Assembly (NCBI GenBank): GCA_026874595.1 | Contig: CM049320.1 | Span: 18,548,988-18,612,987 of the forward strand | DNA from: Sipunculus nudus | Lineage: Eukaryota > Annelida > Sipuncula > Golfingiida > Sipunculidae | Length of the DNA: 64,000 nucleotides | Direction of reading: 5' to 3' | In this document: in pieces, positions 34,766 to 48,865 of the stretch | How positions within the stretch are numbered: position 1 is the first letter of the stretch | Layout: each line of letters begins with the position of its first letter | Program-made: the position numbers and the translations under genes | The notes under the pieces: generated by a model | Seen by the model: the letters and a program-made list of their open reading frames with translations, nothing else | What the model was told of the DNA's origin: nothing | The model's database searches: none

Positions 34766-35083
34766 CGGGGAGGCAAAAAGTGGCTGCAATTTTCATTTCT
34801 TTATTCCTTTTTGTGTAAATATAAACTTGTCGATGGGCATCGATATCAATTTCTTTTCTTTTTTCAATTTTCTTTTTATTCTTTCTTCAGTCAATTTCAG
34901 TCTCTGTTACATCTAAAATATGGCTGATTTTCAAAACCTATCGGGATGACGTGACTACTTTGGTTATGAATAATAATCGTTTGTGATCGATTATGCGAAA
35001 ATGCAATCGATTTAATCGATATTAAAAGAAAATGACCGATCATCGATATAATCGATATATTGGCACACCATTAACGCAAACAC

Positions 35084-35116
35084 ACATACATACATACATA
35101 CATACATACATACATC

Positions 35117-35177
<61 letters not shown>
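35084..35177. repeat. (CATA)n followed by (TA)n
   Basis: About eight CATA units then 57 bp of TA. Just upstream (34975-35065) is a cluster of atcgat words that looks like a MITE remnant. Confidence 0.95.
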
Positions 35178-35180
<3 letters not shown>

Positions 35181-36347
35181 TTACTGAACCAGTGTTATCG
35201 ACAACTAACCATCTTGCCCCCCTCCCCAAGTTTTCAATAAAGTTGTTTCAGAAAGAACCGGTATGTACAATACTTAATTTTTCTTTAAAGATGCAACATT
35301 AGTTTTGAAATTCATTTTTTTTTAAAATTTATATGTTAATGAAACAACCCAGATAATAAATATAATGCTCAGCTACAATAAACCCAGAATGAGGAAGGCG
35401 GTTATACTGCACTCTCTAGAGTTGATATTAGTCATATGGCAATAGATACCGGTAACAACATCCGCAAAGGAATTGACGTTTTCATTTATTTCATTCTTAT
35501 CGTTATTGACAGCTTATTATCTTGCAAAACGTGCAAAATATGCAAAGCAATTGCCCCCTATTTGCACTGGCCCTTTATCAACTCATTCATGTAGAAAATA
35601 TATGGTTAAATAGTCCATTTAGTGAGCTCCTTGCCTGATACGCTCTATTCAGTGTTCTTTGGACCTATTAAATATCCATTTACTATTTATTCTTTGCTCA
35701 AGGGAGAGATTATACGGTATTACAAAAATCACCAATTTATTAAGGCACCTCAAAAGGTGTGATGACATCATGGAAAGTCCTCAGGATGACCCCCGCCACG
35801 GGGGCAGGGGATCGTTTCAAACGGATCACGGTGGTGGGTACACTTGTAGGCGAAGTGTTGAATTTCGATGGTGTTCTTCCAAATTTAATACCTGTTGAAG
35901 TCAAAAGTCATTTCAGAATTCATAACAGTGGGCTTTAATGTGTCCAGCATGACGCATGTTGCTCTGAATTCACCTTTAATGGGATGGAATGACACATGAA
36001 ACCCATACAAGTAAATTCTTTAAAAAAGAATGACGTAAAAACTGACGTAATATATTCCATACATTTCCTCCCATAGATAAATCAAGCTCTTCTGCCCATA
36101 TAGGCAAATAGAAACTCAAGACTTAAAAAAGTGAAACCTAATCAAGTACTTGTATAAAATCTGGATTTAAGCATAGGACAATCTACATGAACACCAATAT
36201 AAAGAAGAAGGAGATTTTTAGAAGAATTTTAAGCAAATAGACATGAAAAAAAATCTGTTTTAGAGGATAATATGCAAACATTCGCGGTATTCAGAAATCA
36301 ATTTCACGTTACCCCAATTTGTAAAAATGCTTAGATTTAAAGTTACC

Positions 36348-36363
36348 GGGGGGGGGGGGGGGG
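36348..36363 (+). repeat. Poly-G tract, copy A
   Basis: 16 G. The orthologous tract in copy B is 43868-43881. Confidence 0.95.
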
Positions 36364-37519
36364 TAATCTGAAACCTTTACACCGAGAGTCCGTCTAAGAC
36401 ATCCATTGGTGTCCCGACTCCTTCCTCCTTTCGATTTGGGAGGAAAACTTGTGAGAGGGATAGTTTTGGTAGCCATGGCAGTTGAATCATGGCATTTAAA
36501 TACAGCCGATTTAATGATGTAAAACAATTGTATTAAGTTTTTACAACAAAGTTTGAAAGGGACATAATCAGGGGCTTAATATGCCTGTTCGTTCACACTG
36601 TCAATTCAGTTTTGCTTGATACGAAAGTTCAAAGCAAAAACATCTTAGTCTCTCGCATACAGCTGTTTAACACCTTGTTATTGCTTTGCGTGTTGCTAAA
36701 CACAGTCCACGAGTATCTATTTACCACGACAAGGTCGCGTGACTGGAGGTCCGATTGTGAGCCGCAACACGCGGTGTTTTAGCTAGCGGGAACGTTTTAC
36801 ATTTTTTGGCCAATTCAGTCAGGGCATCTCCTCATTGACACATGTTGCTTCCCGGCGATGCACACGGCCCAATTAGCTATTCTAGTTGACAGGAGTAATG
36901 AAACGGTTTGAAGGACATATTTTGGCAGTACATATTTATTTTAAAGGGAAGAAGTTATTTTTTTGTTAATGCAACACGCTTTATAGGTGGTTGTGTACCT
37001 TTAAAATGAATACCCCGGCCCCCAGTTTATATTGTAACTTTTGTCATTTATATTGGTGTTTTCCAAATTTGCTTATTTATCATTAAAGCAAGTTTTGTTG
37101 AATCTTTTCGATTACAGAGTGGTAAATATTTTTTTTGTGGGTTACTCACATTATTTTGCAGAATATATAAATACAGGAACATTACCTCTATGTCGTAGAC
37201 GTGCAATGCTAAAATCACAAGACAATATAATATAGCATGCAAACTCGGCCAGATTTATTCGATTAAATTCAGGTTTATTCATTCCATGGTTTCAATCACG
37301 AACTGAAGTTTGACCTAATTGATGACCTATTGGACATTGTATTTTATTGTGAATTCGGTATGTATTACGGGGACCTTCTGTAAACGAAATTTTATTTTGA
37401 TAAAGACTACCCTAGAAGATGTTTATATAAATTGTCATGAGTAATGATTATGATTTAGCTACAGTGATAACCAAGTGGACGATATTTTTTATAAATGTTG
37501 TAGTCATAAAGTTCTTATT

Positions 37520-37930
37520 TACTTATGACCTGAATAAAACAAAAACGAGTGTCTGAAGTGAAAAGTCAGCCAAGAATGTCAAATGTCTACATTGTAAAAA
37601 ATATATCAATTGTAAACGAAAGGTCAGAAGTGGGGGAAAGTGAATCTAGTGAAAAAAATGTGGATATAAGTCTCACGTATAAAAAAATGTCTCATGTAAA
37701 ACATGTTTCAAATGTGAAATAAAGGTCTCAATTGTAAAAAAAAAATCGCGTAAAATGTGTCTTTTAGAGCAAAATTGTTTGATAACTAAGAAAGGTCTCA
37801 TATATAACAATGTCTCAAGTATAAAAAGTGTATCAAGTGTGAAAAAAGGTTAAAATATGAAAAAGTCTTAAGTATTAAAAAGTAGTTTAAGTGTCAAAAA
37901 AGGAATAAAATGTCAAAGAGGTCCCAAACG
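37520..37930 (+). repeat. Degenerate 'gtctcaagtgtaaaaaaag' minisatellite, copy A
   Basis: About 18-22-bp purine-rich units. Counterparts at 45150-45490 (B) and 54170-54480 (D). Confidence 0.7.
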
Positions 37931-38439
37931 TACAAAGACTAACTGACAAGGTCAGAACGATGCTTTGCAAAGTTAGCATGTAATTGGAGTCCTTTTCAGT
38001 TCAAACAAAATTACTCCACATCTCAATATATTATTATATTATATAATTGGTTATGAAAAAAATATGAAAATAGTTTTTTATGAAATGAGCCCAATTCCTG
38101 GCGGAGAAACATTTTTTTTGTATCTATGCCTCCAGAAAAAAAAAACATGAGGTTGTGTTATTTGTTCAAAAACTATTTGCACATCTATGCATGAGCACTG
38201 TCAACTCGGCAGTGACGTCACACACTGGGAAATCCGCTGTGATAAAAAATTGTAGATCTCATCATAAGCTTAGTTTTTCTTCCACTATCAGTGTTTACCT
38301 GTCCTTAAAGACAGGTGCGTTATTATACAATGGCTTTATGGAGATCTCGGCCCTTTGCGATCTCGGCCCACAAGAAGTCGGACGACTCACCATTATCTCG
38401 GACTACCGGTTCGACAATCTCGACAACGTTCCACGTGTC

Positions 38440-38440
38440 A

Positions 38441-38473
<33 letters not shown>

Positions 38474-38475
38474 TT
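38440..38475 (+). repeat. (CT)n microsatellite, copy A
   Basis: CT-rich array. Counterparts near 45945 (B) and 55305 (D). A second C/CT tract is at 38700-38725. Confidence 0.9.
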
Positions 38476-39799
38476 CTCAACATTTTTTTTTCTTTATTTC
38501 GTAACTCCCTTCTGTTCCACAATTTCTTGCACCCTGTTTGATTTTGCTCAATATAACTTTCATCCATAATTGCTCGACATATTTTTCTTTATTTCGTTAC
38601 TCCATTCTCTTCTTTAATTTCTTGCACCCTTTTTTCTACATATAACCTTCTTTCCTTCTTTTACGGCTCTATCTTTTCATCAATAATTGCCCTGCCCCTT
38701 CCCCCCCCCCCTCTCTTTCTCTCTCACACACATACACACACGTGTTCTTTGACACTAACGTTTGCATCAACGTTATACTGAGATGGAATTACAGTTATAT
38801 ATAAATTAAGCGTAAGAAGATATGCAATGAAGAAAGATCGACAGGAGAGAGAGACAGACAGTACAGAGAAAAAAGCGAAGGACAAAAGGAAAGTGTCTAC
38901 TTAACTCAACTAAGGAACTATTAAGACTGGCTGGCCATATTTACGGAATGAATTTTATTGAGACAGGTTGCTCATTAATATTTAAGTATAAGTCTTGTTT
39001 AGCCGTTCCGATGAGGAAAAGTTGCCTTTTTAAAGATAGTTATCTATTATTGTAATATATATAATTTGAATAAGTATTAGCCAGTATTATAAGATAATTA
39101 TGATATGATAGCTTGGTAAAAAATGAAAAATGCCTTTATCTTCATTATTTGCCTAAGACGGGCGAAAGTCGATAATTGGACCCCTGTTATTGGACAACTG
39201 CAGATACACAATAAATGACAGTTTCCACATAGGCAATGTATAATACTGGGACTTTTTTTTTGCAAGTAAACATGTATGTACATGTATCTAGTTTCACTTA
39301 GTCGATGATATCTTTTTCGTCAAATTCGTTTAATTTAGTTTTATTTTTGGTTTATGTATATTTAGACTCCATGTTAATTTTAAAATTGTAATCTTTAAAC
39401 GAGTCCTGATATATGATCTAGTTATATGATCTTGATCTAGTTTCTTCTTATATTGATGCTATGTTATCAAAAGGAACCAGTTTCGATTTTTTTTATTTAA
39501 GTCATAGCACGTTGCATAATAACATGTAGCTTTGAAACTGCTTTGTTTTGGTCTGTATATGCTAAAATCAAAACATCGTTTCAAAAACAGCATGGGATAT
39601 ATATTATAACAGTGTTGGTGTTGTTGATTTCACCTTATATTGTGAGCGACCTGATAATTACGTGATCTTGATCGCAGGAAATGTGACGCAGCAGCATATC
39701 CAGGGGCACCTAATTCAAAGACGGCTTTGTGTATGTCCTTGCGTAACGAAATAAATATTCATGACAACAATGGAGATATTACCTTTTACATAAACTTAT

Positions 39800-40130
39800 T
39801 TTTTTTTTAGGCCAAGGTCAATTTCACAGGACCCTCTTCTTTGAAAACCTTGTGGATGCATTTTATGCCAAACCTATCATCCCAATTATTTGATCTTTTA
39901 CATATGGCTTACCTACTAAGTGGGAGAAGAATCCTATAGATGTTGAGGTCACAAGGTCAAAGGTCAGGGTCACAGGATCCACTTCTTTGAAAAGGTTGTG
40001 GACACATTTCAAGCTAAACATTTCATTCCAAACCTTCCAGCAATGACATATCGCTTCTCTGCCAACTGGGTAATAGACCTGTTGATTTTTTAGGTAAAAG
40101 TTCAAGTTCACAGCAACCACTTCTTTCGTT
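39800..40130 (+). repeat. Tandem 'aaggtca..cacagga..cttctttgaaaa' repeat between copies A and B
   Basis: Three degenerate units near 39812, 39965 and 40095, with 'ggtca..tcacag' then 'acttctttgaaaa..ttgtgga'. Typical of dispersed molluscan repeats by recall. From 40130 to 40600 I see no recognisable gene; a 75-codon minus frame at 40200-40427 lacks features. Confidence 0.55.
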
Positions 40131-41479
40131 GGGTCATTTTAAGTCTATACCTTTCATCTGTCATACATGTACACGCCTGTATACATCAATCGCACCGGCT
40201 CAAGAAGTCTGGCAAAAAACACATGGGGTCACAACAGGTGTTGCGCAGCAACTTGTATGCGTTCCGCCTGCTAGATGAATGAAGACGAGCGTCTGTTGGC
40301 CTATATAATCTACAGTGCCACAACTGATTCTGGCCATCAGCAGGTCCTTTGAGAGCGCATCAGGGAGAGACAATTGTCGCGCAGTTACTGCATATTTCTG
40401 CGACATCCCTCTTGACACAAGTCTCATTGCTAAGGAACAGCCAGTGAACTAACAAGAATTGGTCACCTTGTGATCATCAATGTTTTTCAGTGGGAGATAA
40501 GGCATCTTCATTTTTTTGCAACCGATTTTTTTAATGTTTCTTAATTTCAAATATAATACATAGAACAGCTACACCATTATGTCCAGTTCTTTCTAAATAA
40601 AACTATTTACATAACGAGAACAGCCATTTTAGAAAACGTCTCATGCACTCGAGCATGTATATATTACATGCTTTATTACATGCTATTACCAAGTATGCAA
40701 CTATCCGTTCCCTATATTTTCTTGGGGTTACATACCGTTATATGCGTCGTACACGGACTGCGTACATTTTGCATCAGCCCGTGAATTTCTGGCTTTGATT
40801 TACTAATTTTTACAGTTTAAACCTAATGGAGGGTTTCAAAGCAGATTTTTATGAACTATACACCTAAACGCTGTAAAATGTTTTCCTACATAATCACATT
40901 GTTATTTGAAAACAGTTAATTCTCACCCAAGGACAATTATTTCTGGATTTCCCTTGCTTTCTGATACCCTGCTCCTACTAACATCCTGTGCTAGGCATGC
41001 ACAAGAGCGCCCCTATATTTTAGAACTCGGTAAGGACGTCCAGCGGAAGCCGGTACTCGTTTATCCAGGGTAGGAATTGTGCATTAATAAGCTGTAGATA
41101 TCTAGTAGCCATTATTCTGCTGCATAACAAAACTAACCCGGAATTCATAGTCAATACCATCTTCCGGTCAGGCGATGGATACACGATGAAAAATATGTGA
41201 CCGTTAATAATGGGCCTTTTAGTTTGGTCATAGCGTCACACGCTGTCTTTTAAATAATTCTGTTGTCTGTAGCTGTTGCTTCGCTGATTATTCATACGAC
41301 CCTGAAAGTTGCATTAAAAAAACAGCTTCCGTACTCCCAAACTTCCTGCAAGTTGTTTAGGTAAATCTTCATGGCATATACTATGATATATTAACCTACC
41401 TTCTCATTACAATAAGCAAACCCTCGTCGCCAATATAAGGTGATTGTTTGCTACTCACATCCTATTCTGTGTAACTCCT

Positions 41480-42150
41480 CTTTTTGTCTGATGTACCTCC
41501 TCTCATTTTTTTGTTCCTCTTCTTTTTTGGGTTCCTCCTTTTTTTCCTGTGTTCCTAATCTTCAATTCTTGTATTCCTCTTCTTCCCTTTTTGCATTCCA
41601 CCTATTCTTATGTTGTTCCTGCTCTTCATTTTGTGTTCATCCTCTTCTTTTTGAATTTATCCTCTTCTTTTATGTTCATCCTCTTCTTGTTGTGTTCATC
41701 CTCTTCTTTTTGTGTTCATCCTCTTTTTTGTGTGTTTATCTTCTTCTTTTTTTTGTTCATCATTCCTCATCTTCATGTGTTCATCCTCTTCTATTTGTGT
41801 TCATCCTTCCTCTTCTTTTTGTGTTCATCCTTCCTCTTCTTTTTGTTTTCATTCTTTTCTTTTTGTGTCCTCCTCTTTTTTTGTTCCTTGTCTGCTTAAT
41901 GTGTCCTTCATCTTCTTCTTTGTGTTCCCACTCTTCCGAAATTTTGTGTTTCTCTTCTTTTTGTGTTCCCACTCTTCCGAAATTTTGTGTTCCTCTTCTT
42001 TTTGTTTGTGTTCCTCCTTTTTTTCTCTGTTCCTAATCTTCAATTCTTGTGTTCCTCTTTTCCCCTTTTTGCTTTCCATCTATTCTTATTTTGTTCCTGC
42101 TTTTCATTTTGTGGCCATCCTCTTCTTTTTGTACACAACTGGAGGGCTTG
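41480..42150 (+). repeat. Pyrimidine-rich minisatellite in copy B
   Basis: Same unit as 32290-32930 with different unit number and order. The 198-, 147- and 116-codon frames over it are repeat artefacts. Confidence 0.95.
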
Positions 42151-42239
42151 TGTAATTCCCACTTCTCTTTGATTATACTTTTCAATAAGCTCTTACCGCT
42201 GACTCATTATATTCTCAAATGTCTGCATCCGTCATATAC

Positions 42240-42640
42240 TTACTCAGGGAACCAGCACTTCTGTTCTCTCATCCAGTACTTACCCTGATCGGCACTATAC
42301 ATATATCCTCAGTGACACTTCCTTATACACACTGTACGCATTTTGTGTGACCCTATTCATCATCAGTGACACTGTTCTTTCCCTCAGTCCCACTGTACTT
42401 ATCCCCGGTTACAGTATGCTTATCATCAGTGACTCTTTCTTTATTTTTAGGGACCCTGTACTTACCCTAACTGACTCTCCCCTACCCTCAGTGACTTTTG
42501 TTTTCTTATCCTCATCGTCATTGACCCTGCATTTATCCTAAGTGACCCTGCATTAATCTTCAGTGACCCTGTATTTATCCTCAGTGTACCAGCATTTAAT
42601 CTCAGTGACCCTGCATGTATCCTCTGGACGAAGGACGGGG
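42240..42640 (+). repeat. 'CAGTGACCCTGTACTTATCC' minisatellite, copy B, uninterrupted
   Basis: Orthologous to the two halves at 33950-34140 and 34595-34765 in A. Holds the MITE-free site at 42451-42468. Confidence 0.85.
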
Positions 42641-43063
42641 AGGCAAAAGTGGCTTAAATGTTCATTTCTGTATTCATTTTTGTGTTAAGAAAACTTGTGG
42701 ATGGGCATCGATATCTATTTCGTTTCTTTTTTCCCTTTCCTTATTATTCTTTCTTCAGCCAATTTCAGTATCTGCAACATCTAAAATATGGCTGATTTTC
42801 AAAACCTGAAACTTTGGCACAGTAAAAGATCTGATCACAAAAGTGCACAAGATATTTAATTTTGACCTTGAACTCATTCAAAAGGGCATACACTCCGTAG
42901 CCGTTCCCAATTATTGTTGAGGTCGGGACGCGAGAGGCATCCAGTGGTCCCTTGGCGATTGCATACATCTAGTTACCCTTGAATTAAACAGTTAGTCAAC
43001 ACTAAGGCGTCTTCATCCTGTTATCTATCCACTAAGAGACTAACACGGCTACACGCATTCCAT

Positions 43064-43068
<5 letters not shown>

Positions 43069-43128
<60 letters not shown>
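43069..43128. repeat. (TA)n microsatellite
   Basis: About 60 bp of TA at a breakpoint of A/B collinearity. Confidence 0.95.
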
Positions 43129-43134
<6 letters not shown>

Positions 43135-43867
43135 CATAATATATTCCTTACATTTCCTCCCATAGATGAATCAAACTCTTCTGCCCATATAGACAAATAG
43201 AAACTCAAGACTTAAAAAAAGGTAAAACCTAATCAAGTACTTGTATAAAAACTGGATTTAAGCGTATGCTCATGTAAGTACGGTATTTCGCGGAATAGAT
43301 GTTACCGGAATAGAAATTATCTTGATAATTTATGGATGATCGTCAATCATATGTTCGTCCATTGATCTACTCGTATTGATCTCTTTATGTTTGATCATAT
43401 TTGAGAAATATAAATAAAAAGACCACACGGTGATTTGAAATCGGTTTTAAGTTACATCCACGCGTATTCTGAACGTAATTTTAGGTTAACCCCCGCACTT
43501 TTCAGATTACCCCCTCTCTTATTTAACCAAACGATAAATTCTTTTTCTCTAAACCCATGTTATATCATTCAATTAATAACGTGTACGTTAAGCGATTTAA
43601 AAGCTGGAACCAATCGATGAAAAATAAAATTGTCGCAAAATGTTAATAAACAAATGTTAATTTAATGTCTGTTGACAGATATATCTACCACAGCGCAGGA
43701 CAATCTACATGAAAACCAATATAAAGAAGAAGGAGATTTTTAGAAGAATTTTAAGCAAATAAACATGGAAAAAATCTGTTTCAGAGGATAATATGAAACA
43801 TTCGCGGTATTCAGAAATCAATTTCACGTTACCCCAATTGTTAAAAGTGACTAGATTTAAAGTTACT

Positions 43868-43881
43868 GGGGGGGGGGGGGG
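43868..43881 (+). repeat. Poly-G tract, copy B
   Basis: 14 G against 16 in copy A, same flanks (agtta-c-G(n)-taatctgaaa). Confidence 0.95.
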
Positions 43882-45149
43882 TAATCTGAAATTGTTACAC
43901 CAAGACATCTTGTAGCCTTATCAGTTGAATCATGGCATTTAGCTACAGCTGATTTAATGATTTAAAACAATTGTATTCAGTTTTTACAACAAAGTGTAAA
44001 AGGGATATAATCAGGAGCCTAATATGGCTACTCTTTCACACTATCAATTAGTTTTGCTTGATACGAAAGTTCAAAGCAAAAACATCTTAGGAAACGGTCT
44101 TAGTCTCTCGCATACAGCTATTTAACACCTTGTTATTGCTTTGCGGGTTGCTTAACACAGTCCAAGTGTGTCTATTTACCACGACAAGGTCGCGTGACCG
44201 GAGGTCCGATTGTGAGCCGTAACACGCCGTGTTTTAGCTAGCGGGAATATGTTTTACAATTTTTGGCCAAGTCAGTCAGGGCAACTCCTCATTGACACAT
44301 GTTGCTTCCCGGCGATGCACACGGCCCCGTTTGCTGTTTAAGTTGACACCTATGCTCGCGCCCGGTCAAGTGTTTGAACACTTGTTTGCAGGAGTAAGGA
44401 AACGGTTTCAAGGACATATTTGGCAGTACATATTAATTTGAAAGGGGACAAGTTTTTTTTTTTTGTTACTGCAACACGCTTTATAGGTGACTGTGTACCT
44501 TTAAAATGAATACCACGGCCCAACTTTATATTGTAACTATTGTCATTTATATTGGTGTTTTGATTTGATTTGATTATTTTATCAGTAAAACAAGTTTCGT
44601 TGGAATGTGTTGGATTTCTTTTCGATTACAGTTTGGTAAATATTTTTTTCTGGGTTACTTACATTTCTTTGCAGAATATATAAATTACATTTTAAACCAG
44701 GAAAATTAACTCTATGTCGTAGACATGCAATGCTAAAATCACAAGATAAAATAACATTCGGACAGCTTTATTCAATTAAATTCAGGTTTATTCATTCCAT
44801 GGTTTTCATTCACGAACTGAAGTTGAGCCTAATTGATGAGTTATTGGACATTGTATGTTATTGTGAATTCATGGACCTTCTGTAAACGAAATCTTATTTT
44901 GATAAAGACTTCCCTGGAAGATGTTTAATAAATTGTAATCAGTAATGATGATGGTTAAAGTCATTTATACAAAGGTTGCGTGTACTATTAATTTGTAACA
45001 TGGATTTAGCTACAGTGATAACCAAATAGACCATATATTTTTTTGGCTGCACCATCATAACTAAAACATAAGGAGTACTAAAATATAAATAAATTTTATA
45101 TAAATTTTGTAGTCATAACATTCTTATTTACTTATGACCTAAATAATAC

Positions 45150-45490
45150 AAAAAAAGGTGTCTGAAGTGAAAACTCAGCCAAGAGTGTCAAATGTCTAAA
45201 TGGTTAAAAAATATATTAATTGTAAACGAAAGGTCTGAAGAGGGGGAAAATGAATCTAGTGAAAAAAGGTCTCAAGCGTTGATATAAGGTCTCAATTGTA
45301 AAATAATTTTTTCGTGTAAATATGTCTATGGAGCAAAATTGTCTATAATTAAGAAAAAGGTCTCGTGTATAACAATGGCTAAAGTATAAAAAGTGCATTA
45401 AGTGTGAAAAAAAATTCAATTTGAAAAAATATAAAGTATTAAAAAATAGTTCAGGGGTCAAAAAAGGAATACAATGTCAAAGAGGTCCCA
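45150..45490 (+). repeat. Degenerate 'gtctcaagtgtaaaaaaag' minisatellite, copy B
   Basis: Collinear with 37520-37930. Confidence 0.7.
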
Positions 45491-46082
45491 AACGTACAAA
45501 GACAAACTCACAAGGTCAGAACGATGCAGGTCAAGCAAACGTATTCCAAACTAATTTTTTATCATATAACATAATTGCCTATGAACAAAAATACTAATAT
45601 AGATTTTGCATGCAGGAGAAACATTTTTTTTTTCTATCTATGCCTCCAGAAAAAAAACAGGTTATGTGATTTGTTCAAAAACTCTTTGCACATCTATAAG
45701 CACAGTCAACTTGGCAGTTACGTCACACACTGGGAAATCCCCTGTGATTAAAAATTCTAAATCTCATCAAATGCTTGGTTTTTCTGCCTCTGTCAGTGTT
45801 TATCTGTCCTTAAAGACAAGTGCGTGGTTATACAATAGCTTTATGGAGATCTCGGACCTTTGGGATCTCGGCCCACACGAAGTTGGACCACTTACCATAA
45901 TCTCGCACTACTGGTTCGACGATCTCGACCACGTTCCATGTTTCATCTCTCTCTCTCTCTCAACATATTTTTCTTTATTTCGTTACTCCCTTTTCTTCTA
46001 TAATTTCTTGCACCCTTTTTGTTTTTCTCCATATAACCTTCTTTTCTTCTTTCACGGCTCTTTCTTTTCATCAATAATCGCT

Positions 46083-46084
<2 letters not shown>

Positions 46085-46126
<42 letters not shown>

Positions 46127-46236
46127 ACACATACACACGTTCTTAAACACGAACGCTTGCATCAACGTTATACTTAGATCGAATTACAATTATATAAATT
46201 AAGAGTAATAAGATATGCAATGACGAAGATCGGCAG

Positions 46237-46265
<29 letters not shown>
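46085..46265 (+). repeat. (CT)n and (GA)n microsatellites, copy B
   Basis: (CT)n at 46086-46122 and (GA)n at 46236-46268 form a potential inverted pair about 115 bp apart. Both arrays are longer than in A. Confidence 0.9.
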
Positions 46266-46270
<5 letters not shown>

Positions 46271-48479
46271 CAGTAAAGAAAGAAAAAGCGAAGGGGGAAA
46301 GAAAGCTCTCTACTAACCTTAGCTAAGGAAGTATTAAGACTGGCTGGCCATATTACGGATTGAATTTATGGAGGCATGTTGCACATTACTATGAAAGGTT
46401 GCTTTTTTTCTACAGATAGTTAACTACTATTGTAATGTATATATAATTTGAATAAGTATTCGCCAGTATTATAATATAATTATGATAGTTCACCAAATTA
46501 ACGGCTTGGCAAAAAATGAAAAATGCCTTTATGTGCATTTATTTGCGTAAGACGGGCGAAAGTCGATAACACGACCCTGTTATTGGACAACTGCAGATAC
46601 ACATTAAATGACAGTTTCCCCATACGCAATGTATAATACTGGGACTTTTTTTGCAAGTAAAAATGTAAAATCTGGTAAAAATGAATGATATAGTATAGTT
46701 CTTCTTGAATTGATGGTATGTAAAAAAAAAAAAAAAAACAGATTCGATGATTTACTTAAGTCATAGAATGGTGCTCAAAAATATCTAGCTTTGAAGTGGT
46801 TTATTTTTTTTCTGTATATTTTAAAATCAAATCAGTGCTGATGTTGTTGATTTTACTTGATATTGATTTTAATGGTAAATGAATAATCCCAATAAAGTTT
46901 GCCAGTTATTTTAATCATTGCTTGTCACATATATGAAAACATACACACTTTATATATAAACACACATTATATATGTATAATACAAGCTGGCTGTGCCTGA
47001 CATTTCGCTCACAGAGATGACCTGACAATTACTGACATAATGTACGTGATCTTGATCGCAGGAAATGTGACGCAGCAGCATATCCAGGGGCACTATATTC
47101 AAAGCCGGCTTTGTGTATGTCCTTGCGTAACTAAAAAAATTTTCATGACAACAATGGAGATATTACCTTTTACATAAACTGACTTGACTGGGTCATCTTA
47201 ATATGGTTAAGGTATATGTACCAGAAGGAGGTTTTGCACATTGAATATTTATTACAGATCGCCTATCATTAATATTACGGATTGTTAAATTTAAAAAACA
47301 AAATCATAATATTTCAAGTGTTTTAGTGTGACTGGAATTATTACAGGGTTTGGAGTGATCACAATGTTGGAGCCTCGGTATTATCACTTATATTTTGACT
47401 GCTATTACTAAAATCCAGAATAATATCTCTACATATATTAATAAACTACAAATTATGCGGCGTTGTTATCCAGTTCAACGGATACATGCCGTATAAAAAG
47501 ATTCAAGTAAACTGGAGAACGTAAATCCTGTACCTGACAAAAAATCGTATAAAATCAAATATTGTGTATATGATAGGCAGACTGATGCATACGGGGGCAG
47601 AATATGTCAATGTACTCGAATAAAAAAGATATTTTGCTGAAAATCCTGCTTTAGTGCCTTAACCATACTCACTTGAAAAGTATAGCTTCCTTGGGCCTCG
47701 GAGTTGTTTCTGATGCTGGGGTATGATGCATCATTCCCCGTACAGAGGATTTCTAATGAAGATCACGGATAAACACAACATATCTTGACTTTGCGCTGAA
47801 GGTTGATTAAAGGTATGACGTTTATGTGGGAGAAAACCCCGCGAAATCCCAACTTAAATGTTTGTTTTTATTACCGCCTGGAAGGGGGACGTACATGGTT
47901 CGATCGTTTAAGGTATTTAACGTTTGTTATGCTACCACATGATGAAGATATGTTTGTAGTCTTATATATCTGATATTCTTTAGCTGGAATATTAAAGTTA
48001 TACTGTCCACTGGAATACCTCCAGTTCTTTAAACAACTTTAACTGGTGCTCTCTCAGAGCGGAGGAAAAGGAAGCGTAAGGAGAGTGCATGGAAGCTAGG
48101 GCTACATATAAAAAAGATACTTTAATGTTTATAAAATCAAAAGTTATTTTAGTTAAATATGAATATATGTATACGATATTGATGATAAGTGTTATTCCCT
48201 TCAATATGGTGACATTTACATCTGATTTTATGTGACTCATGTTATCCATACACATGCCACTTCAGACATATATTACTGAGACGTTGCGAATGCTCATATC
48301 TCGCTTAGGGATCATTGTAGGTATTATTACACATCTAAAAGGTAAGGGTTTTGTTCCCTGAGAAAATATGTTTTATTTATAAAAAAATAAAAATTTTCTA
48401 TGTTAAGATACATATAGGATTACATTCAAATTACCAATATTTATTATTAGTGTCATTTACAAAATCTCAATAAACACAC

Positions 48480-48814
48480 AAAACAGGCAATCAGCTTTGG
48501 TTTTCCTAGACACTAGAGCAGTCTACCCAACACATTGAGAATCTCTTCAAACTTTTCAGAATTTAAAAGCAAATTAAAAACTCAGTTATTTGCTGAGTTC
48601 TGCTAGTCTAGTCCTTCATACTATATGATCAGAGCCATTTTTTAACCATATTTGTTTCATATTCAGAATCTATTGAATTGTCACATGTACCTCTTAATGT
48701 TCAATTATTATTTTATCATCTTTCTGTATATGTAGCACCGTCTAAGAGCATGCATAGCATGGATTTTACGTTTTGTGAATTGATTAGATTTATTATTCAT
48801 TATTATTATTATTA

Positions 48815-48852
<38 letters not shown>

Positions 48853-48865
48853 TAATTATCTATAT
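48480..48865 (+). mobile_element. LINE 3' end in copy B
   Basis: The plus strand retains SLPNTLRISSNFSEFKSKLK from the LINE C-terminal tail, with the LW part destroyed. A 3' UTR word 'gagcatgcatagcatggatttta' follows, then a long (ATT)n tail at 48790-48853. The homologous copy in C (53165-53450) is better preserved. Confidence 0.75.

Larger units (their letters stand above)
31290..39795 (+). repeat. Segmental duplication, copy A
   Basis: Collinear with copy B in blocks: 31292 with 40604, 36040 with 43130, 37020 with 44520, 38200 with 45700, 39680 with 47060. Short aligned stretches look about 90-95% identical by eye. A-specific sequence: 32935-33835 (about 0.9 kb), the hAT MITE at 34170-34592 and 34945-36035. 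A also has an internal tandem doubling near 31885-32090 of a stretch single in B. No host gene seen inside. Confidence 0.85.

Noticed and set aside
40200-40427. 75-codon minus frame with higher GC between copies A and B
   Set aside because: Looked exon-like in composition, but no motif and no good splice sites that join it to anything.
45606-46202. 198-codon frame in copy B as a protein-coding gene
   Set aside because: Much of it is a CT microsatellite (SLSLSLS) and it is shorter or broken in A, C and D. Kept only as a question in the findings.
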